Source: Pseudomonadota bacterium
Lineage (GTDB): Bacteria > Pseudomonadota > Gammaproteobacteria > Xanthomonadales > Ahniellaceae
Reading direction: 5' to 3'
DNA: 64,000 bases
Assembly (NCBI GenBank): GCA_022843465.1
Contig: JALHNO010000001.1
Location: 198,787 to 262,786, forward strand
Part shown: piece after piece, positions 8,662-16,885 of the stretch
Numbering within the stretch: the first letter of the stretch is position 1
How the letters are laid out: each line of letters begins with the position of its first letter
Position numbers and translations under genes: made by a program
Notes under the pieces: model-generated
Seen by the model: only the letters and a program-made list of their open reading frames with translations
Told to the model about the DNA's origin: nothing
Database searches by the model: none

Positions 8662-10560
8662 CTATCCGCCGCTGGGCTCGGCAAAGCGCTTCGCGTTTTC
8701 GCGCAGCAGCGGGTGTTCCGGATTGATCCTGCGCGCCTGCTCGATCAGGGCCAACGCCCGCCCGCTGTCGCCGCGATGGCGATAGGCGATATAGGCGAGA
8801 TTGTTGAGTGCCAGAATGTCCTTGTCGTTCTGCTCGACCACGGTTTCGAAGCTGCGCTCGGCCGCGTCGACCTGTCCCAGCGCAAGCTGGGCAAGCCCGA
8901 GGTTGTAGCGCGCAATCAGGTGTTCGGGATTGAGTTCGAGCGCCAGCTGGTATTCGCCGATGCTGTCCTCGAAGCGACCGAACTGGTGATAGCCGAGACC
9001 GAGAAACGTATGCAATCGGGGATCCGCCGGTTGCAGTGCGGCGGCGCGCTGCAGATGGTCGATGCCATCCTCATCGCCAGCCAGCACCAGCAATCGACCC
9101 AGATCGCGATGCAGCAGAATCTGATCGGGGTCCTCGCCGAGCATCGCCTGCAGACCCTCGATCAACTTGAACGGGTACTCCTCCTCGAACTGGCGCAGCG
9201 CCTGCAGCCGACGGTAGATGCCGACCGAGTGGCGCGGCGAGGGCAGCAGGAACGGATCCATGCCCGAGGCGACCGCGGAACCACCATCGGCGACATAGCC
9301 GAGGCTGCGCAACATCTCGATGGTGGCCTGGTCGATGCTGGCCTTGGCGCCGGTCTGGGTGGACGAATCCAGTACCAGCTGCACGCGATCGCGGTACAGC
9401 GCGGCCAGATCAGGTTGTTGCTTGACAAGATTGTTGGTCTCGCCGGGGTCGGCCTTTCGGTCGTACAACTCGAGGTCTGAGCTGTAGTAGAACGTGTACT
9501 GCTCGTCCTTCAGCGAATGCACTGGCGCCAGATAGAAATCCTCGCTCGGGATGATCGCCTCGCTGAACACGCTGCGCGCGGCATCGCTCGAAAGCAGCAG
9601 GCCATCAAGCCCGGTCGCTGCCTCCAATCCAAGGGCTTGCAGGATCGACGGCAGCATGTCGACGCTCTGTACCTGATGGGCGTAGCGCTGACCAGGGACA
9701 CCGTAAAGCGGCTGCGACAGGATCAGGGGCACGTGGGTGGTGGCGCCATAACAGAAATAGCCATGGGTCTGCTCGCCGTGCTCGCCGAAAGACTCGCCAT
9801 GATCGGCGGTGACGATGATCAGGGTGTCGTCGTACAAATCGGCATCCTTCAGAAAGCGCACCAGGCGGCCAATCTGCTGGTCCATATAGGCGATCTCGCC
9901 GTGATACGGCGAGTCGGCATAGGCCTGCTTGTAGGGCAGCGGCGGATCGTAGGGATAGTGCGCGTCGTAGAGATGGATCCAGCTGAAGAAGGGCTGGTCG
10001 GACTGCGTCTTCCGCTGTGCTGCGAGCCAGGCCAGCGCGCTGTCGAACGTGCTGCCGGCGCGGCGGGTGACGATGGCCTTTGCGGTCTTCTCGGTGTAAT
10101 GGACGATGTCGTCGTCATAGACGTCGAAGCCCTGATCGAGACCGAAGCGGCTGTCGAGGATCATCGAGCTGACGAAGGCCGAGGTCGCAAATCCCCGCGC
10201 CTTCAGCATCTCCGGCAGGGTCAACTGGTCGGCGGCGAGACGATAGGCGATGTTGTTGCGCACACCGTGGCGTGGCGGCGTCAGCCCGGTCAGCATGCTC
10301 GAGTGCGATGGCAGGGTGATCGGTGCATGCGCATAGGCCTGCTCGAAGACATGGCCCTCGGCCGCCATCCGATCGAGCACGGGTGTCGCGATACCTTTGC
10401 GGCCGTAGGCGCCGAGTGCGTCGGCGCGGGTGGTGTCCAGCGTGATCAGGATGACATTGCGTGGCCGCGCTGGCGACGACCCGTTCCAGACCAGCCAGCT
10501 GGCGAGCGCGATGCCGGCGAGCACGGCGGTGAAGCCCAGCAGGCGTGTCAATGTGTTCAT
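8662..10560 (-). CDS. Sulfatase-fold hydrolase with C-terminal TPR repeats
   Basis: 632 residues. Residues about 5-26 form a membrane anchor, so the catalytic domain should lie in the periplasm. The sulfatase/AP metal motif is NVILITLDTTRADALGAYG (D42), and a downstream metal site reads LIIVTADHGESFGEHGEQTH. The nucleophile region is APITLPSHSSMLTG. Classical sulfatases have Cys or Ser in the C/S-x-P-x-R motif for conversion to formylglycine. Here that position lacks both Cys and the Arg, and Thr82 is the more likely nucleophile, as in phosphatase-like members. Residues about 480-630 are TPRs (DPRLHTFLGLGYHQFGRFED, HLIARYNLGLAQLALGQVDA). It is the last gene of a three-gene minus-strand operon, overlapping the gene before it by four bases. 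It may act on a phosphate or sulfate ester. Confidence 0.87.
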   Translation of the reverse strand: MNTLTRLLGFTAVLAGIALASWLVWNGSSPARPRNVILITLDTTRADALGAYGRKGIATPVLDRMAAEGHVFEQAYAHAPITLPSHSSMLTGLTPPRHGVRNNIAYRLAADQLTLPEMLKARGFATSAFVSSMILDSRFGLDQGFDVYDDDIVHYTEKTAKAIVTRRAGSTFDSALAWLAAQRKTQSDQPFFSWIHLYDAHYPYDPPLPYKQAYADSPYHGEIAYMDQQIGRLVRFLKDADLYDDTLIIVTADHGESFGEHGEQTHGYFCYGATTHVPLILSQPLYGVPGQRYAHQVQSVDMLPSILQALGLEAATGLDGLLLSSDAARSVFSEAIIPSEDFYLAPVHSLKDEQYTFYYSSDLELYDRKADPGETNNLVKQQPDLAALYRDRVQLVLDSSTQTGAKASIDQATIEMLRSLGYVADGGSAVASGMDPFLLPSPRHSVGIYRRLQALRQFEEEYPFKLIEGLQAMLGEDPDQILLHRDLGRLLVLAGDEDGIDHLQRAAALQPADPRLHTFLGLGYHQFGRFEDSIGEYQLALELNPEHLIARYNLGLAQLALGQVDAAERSFETVVEQNDKDILALNNLAYIAYRHRGDSGRALALIEQARRINPEHPLLRENAKRFAEPSGG

Positions 10561-11306
10561 GGCGTTGGCGCCCTGTGCGCGGATGCCGGCAGCGCCGCTG
10601 CGACATCCAGCACATAGCGCTGCAATTCGGGATGCGCGGCCAGCTCCGGGTGCGTCAGCAGCAGTGCGCGGGCGGCATCGTGCTGGCCGAGCCGCGCGTG
10701 CAGGATCACCCGCAGATACTTTAGCCCTTTCAATTCGGGATTCTGCTCCGACTTGCGCTGCAGACGATCGAGCATACCCGCCGCCGTGGCGTCGGTCCGG
10801 GTCAGTGCCCGCAGCAGAAAATTCCAGTCCTGCACGCGTACCGGGCCGCGCTCGATCGCGGCGATCAACAGATTCATCGCCGCCACCTGATTGCCGGCTG
10901 CCTGTTGCACGCGAGCGAGATTGACCCGGATGCTGGGGTGCTCGGGAAATTCGGCGAGTACGGCCTCGCCGATCTGCACCGCGTTCTGGTGCTCGCCATG
11001 GCCACTGAGCAGGATCATCTGCGCCTCACGAAACACCGGCTGCCGTGGCCAGATCTGTTGCAACTGTTCGACCAGGGGGGCAATGGTGTCGAGCTCTCCG
11101 ATCGCGGTGTACAGCGCGATCCGCTGCAGCCACCAGGCTTCATCCGCCCTTCCGCTAGCGTGCTGCCGCTGCAACAGCGCAAGATCGCTGCCGGGATCAG
11201 CCGGCCTTGTGTAGTAGGGCGGGCCGGATGTGGTCGCCGCGCTGGCGATTGTCGTGATTAGCGCAGTCAGGCTCAGGGCAAGCAGAGCTCGACGAAACCT
11301 GCTCAT
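10557..11306 (-). CDS. Periplasmic TPR-like helical repeat protein
   Basis: 249 residues, starting with a Sec signal peptide (RRALLALSLTALITTIASA). The mature part is a string of helical pairs of about 34 residues each, for example LALLQRQHASGRADEAWWLQ, HQNAVQIGEAVLAEFPEHPS and RVNLARVQQAAGNQVAAMNL. These fit tetratricopeptide repeats. There is no catalytic motif, so it probably serves as a protein-interaction partner. Its stop overlaps the start of the sulfatase-like gene by four bases, and its own start overlaps the stop of the upstream lipoprotein gene by four. The three are therefore almost certainly translated together. Its partner could be the TPR region of the sulfatase-like enzyme. 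Confidence 0.8.
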   Translation of the reverse strand: MSRFRRALLALSLTALITTIASAATTSGPPYYTRPADPGSDLALLQRQHASGRADEAWWLQRIALYTAIGELDTIAPLVEQLQQIWPRQPVFREAQMILLSGHGEHQNAVQIGEAVLAEFPEHPSIRVNLARVQQAAGNQVAAMNLLIAAIERGPVRVQDWNFLLRALTRTDATAAGMLDRLQRKSEQNPELKGLKYLRVILHARLGQHDAARALLLTHPELAAHPELQRYVLDVAAALPASAHRAPTP

Positions 11307-11899
11307 GGTTCGGATTTCCGGACCTCACCCTCGCGCACATTCACCCGGGCTGGTCGAAACCAGCGCGCGCGGAAAAATCCTGGCGAGCGTTCGAGGATCG
11401 CCGCTTTCTGCTCGGCGCTCAGGCGATCACGCACCCACACGCGTGCGGCGATGTTCAACTCCAGCGCCTCGGTGGAAAGGGTCTGCAATTGTTCGCGATG
11501 GAAGCGCAGGATATCGGCACCTTCAATATTGACGTCTTCGATCATCCGCGTCTGCGCGCGCCGGGCTTCGCGCAGCCGGGTCTGTGCCAGCTGGTAGGAA
11601 AGCTCGAGATTGCGCAGATGACCGCCGATTTCCCTGGCTTCGGCGTCTGAAAGTTGCAGCACAGCGTTGATGTCCGGGCGCGTCCACCAGGCAACCAGGC
11701 CGGGAATGCGCGGTTCTTCATCGCCGTCGCTGAGGGCGGAAGGCGCTTCCTGCTCGTCATCTGCAGCAGGCGTCGGCTGGGCAATCAGCGCAGGCGGGCG
11801 CTCCGGCGTTGTCTCCGTGGCCGGCTCAGCGCGTGAACAGGCGGCAATCGACGCAGCCAGCAGGCCAGCACCGAGCAGGGCAATCAGCAAACGGTTCAT
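11303..11899 (-). CDS. CpxP/Spy-like periplasmic lipoprotein (heavy-metal-sensor type)
   Basis: 198 residues. The signal peptide ends in a lipobox (SIAAC), giving a lipid-anchored protein. A Pro/Glu-rich linker of about 40 residues follows, then a helical domain, INAVLQLSDAEAREIGGHLRNLE and SYQLAQTRLREARRAQTRM, ending RDRLSAEQKAAILERSPGF. The layout, with a long helix hairpin and LSAEQ-type motifs, is that of the CpxP/Spy/CnrR family, which sense envelope stress or metals or act as chaperones. It is the first gene of the operon with the TPR protein and sulfatase-like enzyme. The assignment rests on overall pattern and not on a catalytic residue, so I hold it loosely. Confidence 0.72.
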   Translation of the reverse strand: MNRLLIALLGAGLLAASIAACSRAEPATETTPERPPALIAQPTPAADDEQEAPSALSDGDEEPRIPGLVAWWTRPDINAVLQLSDAEAREIGGHLRNLELSYQLAQTRLREARRAQTRMIEDVNIEGADILRFHREQLQTLSTEALELNIAARVWVRDRLSAEQKAAILERSPGFFRARWFRPARVNVREGEVRKSEP

Positions 11900-12048
11900 C
11901 GGGTCACTCTGGCGTCAGACCGTACCAGGCGCAGGGCGGGCTGCGTTGCCGGTGTTCGGATTCAATGTACCGCCGGGCGCGGCATGCTCAACGCAGGCAA
12001 TGCGGATAGCGATCTGCAGTTGCGCAGCGAACCGCTCGCCTGACAACG

Positions 12049-12072
12049 CGGCGACCCCCAAGGGAGTCGCCG
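12049..12072 (-). terminator. Weak hairpin downstream of the IPTL-CTERM gene
   Basis: CGGCGAC at 12049-12055 pairs with GTCGCCG at 12066-12072 around a 10-base loop. It lies just after the stop of the minus-strand gene at 12087. There is no U-tract, so intrinsic termination is doubtful. Confidence 0.3.
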
Positions 12073-12086
12073 GAATCGGCCCTGGC

Positions 12087-12869
12087 TCAGACCGCTTCGC
12101 CGGAGCGGCGACGCAGCATCAAGACGCCGCCAAGTACCAGTAGCAAGGCGATTGCCGCGGTCGCAAGGGTGCCCAGTGCCGGCACCGGAATGTTCGACGG
12201 CGTATCGCCGGCCACGGCATTGGAGATGTTGACGCTGAATGGCGTGGCCACGTTGTCAGCCATATTGAAACTGCCGATCAGCGCCGCAGTCCCCGCGAAG
12301 CCGGCTTCCGGCGTATTGAAGGGATCCGGGTTCTCGAAATCCTCGGCATCATAGACATCAATATCGCGTGCACCGGCGCCCTGCGTGAGACCGGTGCCTT
12401 CCAGTGTGCGCACCGAGCCGGCCGATTCCATGCTGACGCCGGAATAGACCACCAGGCTGGAGTTGCCCGCGGCGGGCTTCTGCCGGGCCTCCAGCATGTA
12501 GGCACTCCAGACCGGGCCGGGTTGGGCGATCAGGCTGGAAATATCAAACAGGTACACGGCCCGGATATCGTTGACGAAACCTGCGCTCGGATAATTGAAC
12601 GTGTAGCCGTAGATCGAATTGGTACCGCCATAGGTGAGATCGACCCGGAACGGGTAATAGCCGGTGCCGTACGCCGTGCCGGTGTAGTGCGAAACAAAAC
12701 CCCAGGTGGTCGGAGCCAGGCCGCCGCCATCGGGCGCCTGCGGAATGCGTTGCGGTGTCTTGGCTGTCTGCGTGTTGCGTGCGGGAGCATCGCCGGGCAG
12801 GGCCGCCGCCAGTTCCGCGGCAGGAATCAACAAGGCCAGACTCAATGCCAAGTTTCCGAAAGCTTTCAT
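12087..12869 (-). CDS. Secreted protein with IPTL-CTERM sorting tail
   Basis: About 260 residues. A signal peptide (NLALSLALLIPAAELAAA) is followed by a low-complexity linker and a beta-rich domain with no family I recognise (THYTG-like aromatic strands such as TGYYPFRVDLTYGG). The C-terminus is a classic tripartite sorting signal: NIPVPALGTLATA, a hydrophobic helix (AIALLLVLGGVLML) and an Arg cluster (RRRSG). This is the IPTL-CTERM tail found in many Gammaproteobacteria and thought to direct proteins to the envelope. The start at 12869 has GGGG seven bases upstream. A good sigma-70 match lies about 120 bases upstream. The protein is probably surface-exposed; its function is unknown. Confidence 0.83.
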   Translation of the reverse strand: MKAFGNLALSLALLIPAAELAAALPGDAPARNTQTAKTPQRIPQAPDGGGLAPTTWGFVSHYTGTAYGTGYYPFRVDLTYGGTNSIYGYTFNYPSAGFVNDIRAVYLFDISSLIAQPGPVWSAYMLEARQKPAAGNSSLVVYSGVSMESAGSVRTLEGTGLTQGAGARDIDVYDAEDFENPDPFNTPEAGFAGTAALIGSFNMADNVATPFSVNISNAVAGDTPSNIPVPALGTLATAAIALLLVLGGVLMLRRRSGEAV

Positions 12870-13291
12870 TCTGATGCCCCTGTTCGACAATTCGACTCGG
12901 TGCGGATGGTCCGCTTGCTTCGCGTCCGGCCGCACACGCACACCGTTTCGTTGGCGTGCCAGCGCCCGGATTCGGTCCCGGTTCCGAAAATAGGCGAATT
13001 AACATCCAGCGTCAACGGCTTAGGACGGTTATCTCGCAACAGCCTGCGAATTGGGGGACTTCCGGCGCTGCGAGCGCGCCCAATAAGGCCGAATTGGTCG
13101 TTCATCCAGTTCGGTGTCCAGCCGCCCTTCCGGTCTGGCTTGTGGGCTCGGTCGATCGCGTGCCGGATCGGCGCCGCATGAGCGAACCCTGCGTGCCAGT
13201 GATCGATGACGGTTGCTCGACCACGGACTCCGACGCTTTTGCGCCCCCGTGCTGTTCCTTGGGAGATAGGACCAGAGAGGGGGAAATTGCG
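12870..13291. other. Divergent intergenic region between two secreted-protein genes
   Basis: 422 bases without a convincing gene. The open frame that crosses it on the plus strand upstream of 13292 has no signal peptide and no recognisable sequence. The region is where both flanking genes should be controlled. I can point only to one sigma-70-like element for the minus-strand gene (listed separately) and to a purine-rich ribosome-binding site ahead of 13292. Confidence 0.6.
12987..13015 (-). promoter_or_regulatory. Putative sigma-70 promoter for the IPTL-CTERM gene
   Basis: Read on the minus strand, TTGACG (13015-13010) and TATTTT (12992-12987) are separated by exactly 17 bases. This would give a leader of roughly 110 bases before the ATG at 12869. 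The match is good for a GC-rich background but is unproven. Confidence 0.4.
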
Positions 13292-15388
13292 ATGCGCAAG
13301 ATGATGATCTGCCTGGCAGGGCTGATGGTGTTCAGTATGGCCGCGGGCGCCAATACCTTTGTCGTGGATGCCACCAGCAGCGAGGTCGATGCCAATCCGG
13401 GCGACGGTATGTGCCGGACCGCCGGCGGGCTGTGTACGTTTCGCGCTGCGGTGATGGAGAGCAATGCCCTGGCCGGCGATGACTTGATCCACTTCAATAT
13501 CGCGCCGGGTGGCATTGCGCGCATCCAGCTGGCGCACACCGTGGGTGGGGTGACCTCGTCACTGGGCATCACCGATACGGTCACCATTGATGGCAGCACC
13601 CAGCCAGGATTGGGCGGCCAGCCGCGGATCGAGATCACCTGCTTCAATGCCTTCAACGGCCTGTTGGTGAATGCCCCGAACGTGCAGATCCGCGACGTCG
13701 CGTTCACCGGTTTTCCGATCGCCGGGATTCAGGTGCTCGCCGACCAGGCGCTGTTGCAGCGTGTCTGGTTCGGCAAGCGGCTTGACACCCAGGCCGTGTT
13801 GTCGAATGGCCGCGATGTGATCATCGGTGCCGATGAAACGCGGGTGGAACGCGCGCGCTTTGCCGGCAATGGCGCCGGCATCGAAATGCTGCCACTGGGC
13901 AATTCGAGCTACGTCGTCGATTCCTTCTTCGACGTCTTTGTCGATCCCGGTGCGCTCTGCAGCCCGGTGGCAAACCCGCTTGTGCATGTGCGCGGCAGCG
14001 GGCACGAGATCGGGCCCGGCAATGTGTTCGCGCCTGGCAATGCGCCTGCGGTACTTGCCGAAGGCACCAGCAGCAGCCTGGTCAGCGGCAATCTGTTCGG
14101 CCACGATGCCAGTGGGGCAGCGCTCTGCACAGGCACGGGTGGCGCGATCTTCGTCGTCGATGGCGTCCTCGACATCAGCGCCAACACCATCGGCGGACTG
14201 GGCAATGACGCAGTCTCGCTGCTGCGTGCCGATGGCAGCTACATCCATGGCAACCGGATCGGTGTGAACGCACTGGACGGGGCGGCTCCGATCGACGGCA
14301 GCGGAGTCCGCGTCGAAGATTCGGATGACGTGGTCATCGGCCGCCGTCGCGATGGCAGCGAAGACGGCAACATCGTCGGCCATGCGCTGGAGAGCGCCAC
14401 CATCTGCAACCAGGGCGTGATCGTCCTCACCAGCAACGCCCTGGGAACCGATTTTGGCGGCCTGACTGACCTCGGCAATGCTGGCCCGGCATTGGACATC
14501 AATGATTGCCAGGTGGTGAGCAGCTTCAACCACTTTGCCAACAGCATGATCGGTGTGCGGGTCCTCGGGGACAGCGCCCGATTTGACTCGAGTGGCGATG
14601 TGTTCTCGGGAAACGATGGCCTGCCCGTCGATCTGAATGGCGACGGTCCCACCGCCAACGATCCGGGCGACGTCGATATCGGGCCGAACGGGCTGCTGAA
14701 CACCATCGAGGCCGCGATGGTGGCCGACACCTATATCGAGTTCGATGCGGGCAGCACGCTTGCCGCGGGTACCTATGTCGCCGAATTCTACGGGGCTGAA
14801 AGTTGCGCTCGCGATATCGGTGGCGTGTCCTATGGAGACGGCCGCTATGTCGGCGGCGAGCTGCCATTCACGGTGGACGGTTCCGGCGCGCCCTCCCTGC
14901 TGCGATGGGGCGTCGCGATCCGCTTCGCCTACTGGTTGATCCGCATCCGCCACATTGCCTCTGGGGCCAGTTCGGAGTTCTCGCGCTGTTTCCGTCAGTC
15001 GGGTGGCTATCTGGGCGATCGCGTCTGGCGCGACTACAACCAGAATGGTCTGCAGGATCAGCGCGAGCCCGGCATCCCCGGCATCACGGTGACCTTGATG
15101 GATGGTGCCGGCAACGCACTCGACAGCCGCATCACGGGTGCCGATGGGCGTTACCGCTTTGCCGACCTTCCGACCGGATCCTATCGCCTTGGCTTCGGCC
15201 TGGCCGCAGCCCACAAGTTCACCCTGCTGGATGCCGGCCCGGACGACATCGACAGCGATGTGATCATTGCGCAGGGCCGCACCGCGCCCTTCCTGTATAC
15301 CTTTGGCACGGTCGACGTCAGTCGTGACTGTGGCCAGATTCCGGAACTGTTTCTGCACGACTTCGGAGAGTTGCGCAGTGGGCCATGA
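13292..15388 (+). CDS. Secreted CSLREC / parallel beta-helix protein with SdrD-B-like C-terminal domain
   Basis: About 698 residues. A signal peptide (MMICLAGLMVFSMAAGA) precedes TFVVDATSSEVDANPGDG, then CRTAGGLCTFRAAVMESNA, the CSLREC domain that heads many large bacterial surface proteins. Residues about 60-500 show the short repeating strands of a right-handed beta-helix (IRDVAFTGFPIAGIQVLAD, VEDSDDVVIGRRRDGSEDGN). Near the C-terminus, GDRVWRDYNQNGLQDQREPG followed by GITVTLMDGAGN is an SdrD B-type Ig-like repeat. The start has GAGAGGGGG upstream. Such proteins are secreted or displayed and may bind surfaces or polysaccharide. No sorting tail is visible at the C-terminus. It lies directly ahead of the sigma/CHAT operon but with a separate start. 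Confidence 0.85.
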   Translation: MRKMMICLAGLMVFSMAAGANTFVVDATSSEVDANPGDGMCRTAGGLCTFRAAVMESNALAGDDLIHFNIAPGGIARIQLAHTVGGVTSSLGITDTVTIDGSTQPGLGGQPRIEITCFNAFNGLLVNAPNVQIRDVAFTGFPIAGIQVLADQALLQRVWFGKRLDTQAVLSNGRDVIIGADETRVERARFAGNGAGIEMLPLGNSSYVVDSFFDVFVDPGALCSPVANPLVHVRGSGHEIGPGNVFAPGNAPAVLAEGTSSSLVSGNLFGHDASGAALCTGTGGAIFVVDGVLDISANTIGGLGNDAVSLLRADGSYIHGNRIGVNALDGAAPIDGSGVRVEDSDDVVIGRRRDGSEDGNIVGHALESATICNQGVIVLTSNALGTDFGGLTDLGNAGPALDINDCQVVSSFNHFANSMIGVRVLGDSARFDSSGDVFSGNDGLPVDLNGDGPTANDPGDVDIGPNGLLNTIEAAMVADTYIEFDAGSTLAAGTYVAEFYGAESCARDIGGVSYGDGRYVGGELPFTVDGSGAPSLLRWGVAIRFAYWLIRIRHIASGASSEFSRCFRQSGGYLGDRVWRDYNQNGLQDQREPGIPGITVTLMDGAGNALDSRITGADGRYRFADLPTGSYRLGFGLAAAHKFTLLDAGPDDIDSDVIIAQGRTAPFLYTFGTVDVSRDCGQIPELFLHDFGELRSGP

Positions 15389-15467
15389 TCAGGTCCAGGC
15401 ACTGGCCGCTGGTCCATGCAGGCGGATGCCGCTGCAGTACACTGCGCCCAGCCCTAGGCGCAGTGCG

Positions 15468-16334
15468 ATGCCTGCAATCGAACCCAGCTCCGATCCGGCC
15501 GACCAGATTGCGCTGCCCGTCGAGAACCCCGGGCAGTCGCGCGTACGCCATGATGACCGCGCCTTGCTGGCCGGCTTCGAGCTGGATGTCGACAGCGCCT
15601 GGCGCGCGTTTCTGCAGCGCTATGCGACGCCCATGCTGCGCTGGCTGCAGCGCCGCGAAGATGATGTCGATGCCGCGCATGATCGCTGGCTGGAAGTCTG
15701 CGAGCGTCTGTGCGCCGATCGCTGTGCGCGGCTGCGTCAGGTCCGTCTGCACGAGCAGCAGCCCTGCCTGTGGCCCTGGCTGATGACGGTGATGAACCAT
15801 GGGGTGATCAATGCACTATGGGCCCGGATCGGCCGTGCCCGGGTACCCGCCAAGGTGCGCGCGCTCGGTGACGCGGCCAGTCATCTCTATGCCGCCATGG
15901 TCCACACCGGTGGTGCCGCGCTCACCTGCATCGAGGCCGCTGCGATGCGCTATCCGGGTATCGAGACATCGGCCTGGTTGCTAGCCTGGGAGGAACTGCA
16001 GGCGGTGCTCAATGCTGCTGATCGCGGCTGGATTGCCAGCTATTACGTGCGTCGTCACGGTGCCGAAGACCTGGTCGAAGTGTTCGACAGCCTGGCCGCC
16101 GAGGATGATCCGCAGGACTGGACCGAGCGCAGTCAGGTCGCCGCGCGACTGGGTCGCGGTCTCGCCCTGCTCTCAGCGCGGCAACGGCTTGCGCTGCAGT
16201 TGCGTTTCGAGCAGGAACTTCCGCACGCATCGATCGGTGCCCTGATCGGAACCGGCGGCAGCGGAGCGCGTCATGTGCTGCGCGAGGCGCTGGCACAGCT
16301 GGCGCAGCACATGAATCCGGAGGCGCAGCGATGA
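15468..16334 (+). CDS. Divergent sigma-70-family (ECF-like) sigma factor
   Basis: 288 residues. The C-terminal third, LGRGLALLSARQRLALQLRF followed by ELPHASIGALIGTGGSG and ARHVLREALAQL, fits sigma region 4, the helix-turn-helix that contacts the -35 element. The middle (DSAWRAFLQRYATPMLRWL, DDVDAAHDRWLEVCERL) resembles region 2 but is divergent. A long insert lies between them. The ATG at 15468 is the first in frame followed by plausible protein. The stop overlaps the next start by four bases (ATGA), coupling it to the zinc-finger anti-sigma gene. Together with that partner and the TPR-CHAT gene it forms a tight three-gene operon. Region 2 divergence leaves some doubt whether it acts as a true sigma factor. 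Confidence 0.75.
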   Translation: MPAIEPSSDPADQIALPVENPGQSRVRHDDRALLAGFELDVDSAWRAFLQRYATPMLRWLQRREDDVDAAHDRWLEVCERLCADRCARLRQVRLHEQQPCLWPWLMTVMNHGVINALWARIGRARVPAKVRALGDAASHLYAAMVHTGGAALTCIEAAAMRYPGIETSAWLLAWEELQAVLNAADRGWIASYYVRRHGAEDLVEVFDSLAAEDDPQDWTERSQVAARLGRGLALLSARQRLALQLRFEQELPHASIGALIGTGGSGARHVLREALAQLAQHMNPEAQR

Positions 16335-16885
16335 AACTGGACTGCCTGAGTCGTGAACAGCTGCTGGCCCAACTGGCAGGCATTGCCAGCGACCGCGAAA
16401 CCATCGAAGCGCATCTGGCCGACTGTGCCAGTTGTCGCCAGCGGGCGATGCGCCTCGTGCTGGAGCGCCAGCTGCCGTCCGCGCCCACACCACAGCGTTC
16501 GCGTATGCGGCCGGCGTGGCTTCCGCTCGCTGCGTTTGCCGGCGCGCTGGTGCTCGGCGTCGCTGTCTACTACCGGGAGCCGGCCCGGACTGGAACACAA
16601 TTCCGCGCCGGCGACCCCGGCACCCTCAGCCTTGCCGTCCACGCGACCGATGCGCGCGGCGTGTTGCAACTGGGCTGGACCCTGCATCCCGAGGCCATCG
16701 GATATCGCATTCGCTGCTACGCCGGTGGCGATGTCGCCTGGCTGGATCAGGAAATGCAGGTACCGCTGTTGAATCTGAGCGCACCACAATGGCAGACAGC
16801 CCCAGCGGGAAGCCGCTGTCGCGCGGACGCCCAGATGCCGGCCGGAGACTGGGTGATCGGCAGCGAAGGCATGCTTTCGCCGTGA
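16331..16885 (+). CDS. Membrane anti-sigma factor with zinc-finger (ZAS-like) motif
   Basis: 184 residues. An N-terminal helical segment carries HLADCASC, which fits the HX3CX2C zinc-binding anti-sigma motif (H28, C32, C35). A single membrane helix (WLPLAAFAGALVLGVAVYY, about residues 63-81) follows, with Arg before it, predicting a cytoplasmic N-terminus and a periplasmic C-terminus. The periplasmic part is a short beta-rich domain with fibronectin-like texture (LQLGWTLHPEAIGYRIRCY). It starts inside the stop of the sigma gene and its own stop overlaps the GTG of the CHAT gene (GTGA). It should hold the sigma factor inactive until a signal reaches the periplasmic domain. Confidence 0.78.
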   Translation: MKLDCLSREQLLAQLAGIASDRETIEAHLADCASCRQRAMRLVLERQLPSAPTPQRSRMRPAWLPLAAFAGALVLGVAVYYREPARTGTQFRAGDPGTLSLAVHATDARGVLQLGWTLHPEAIGYRIRCYAGGDVAWLDQEMQVPLLNLSAPQWQTAPAGSRCRADAQMPAGDWVIGSEGMLSP

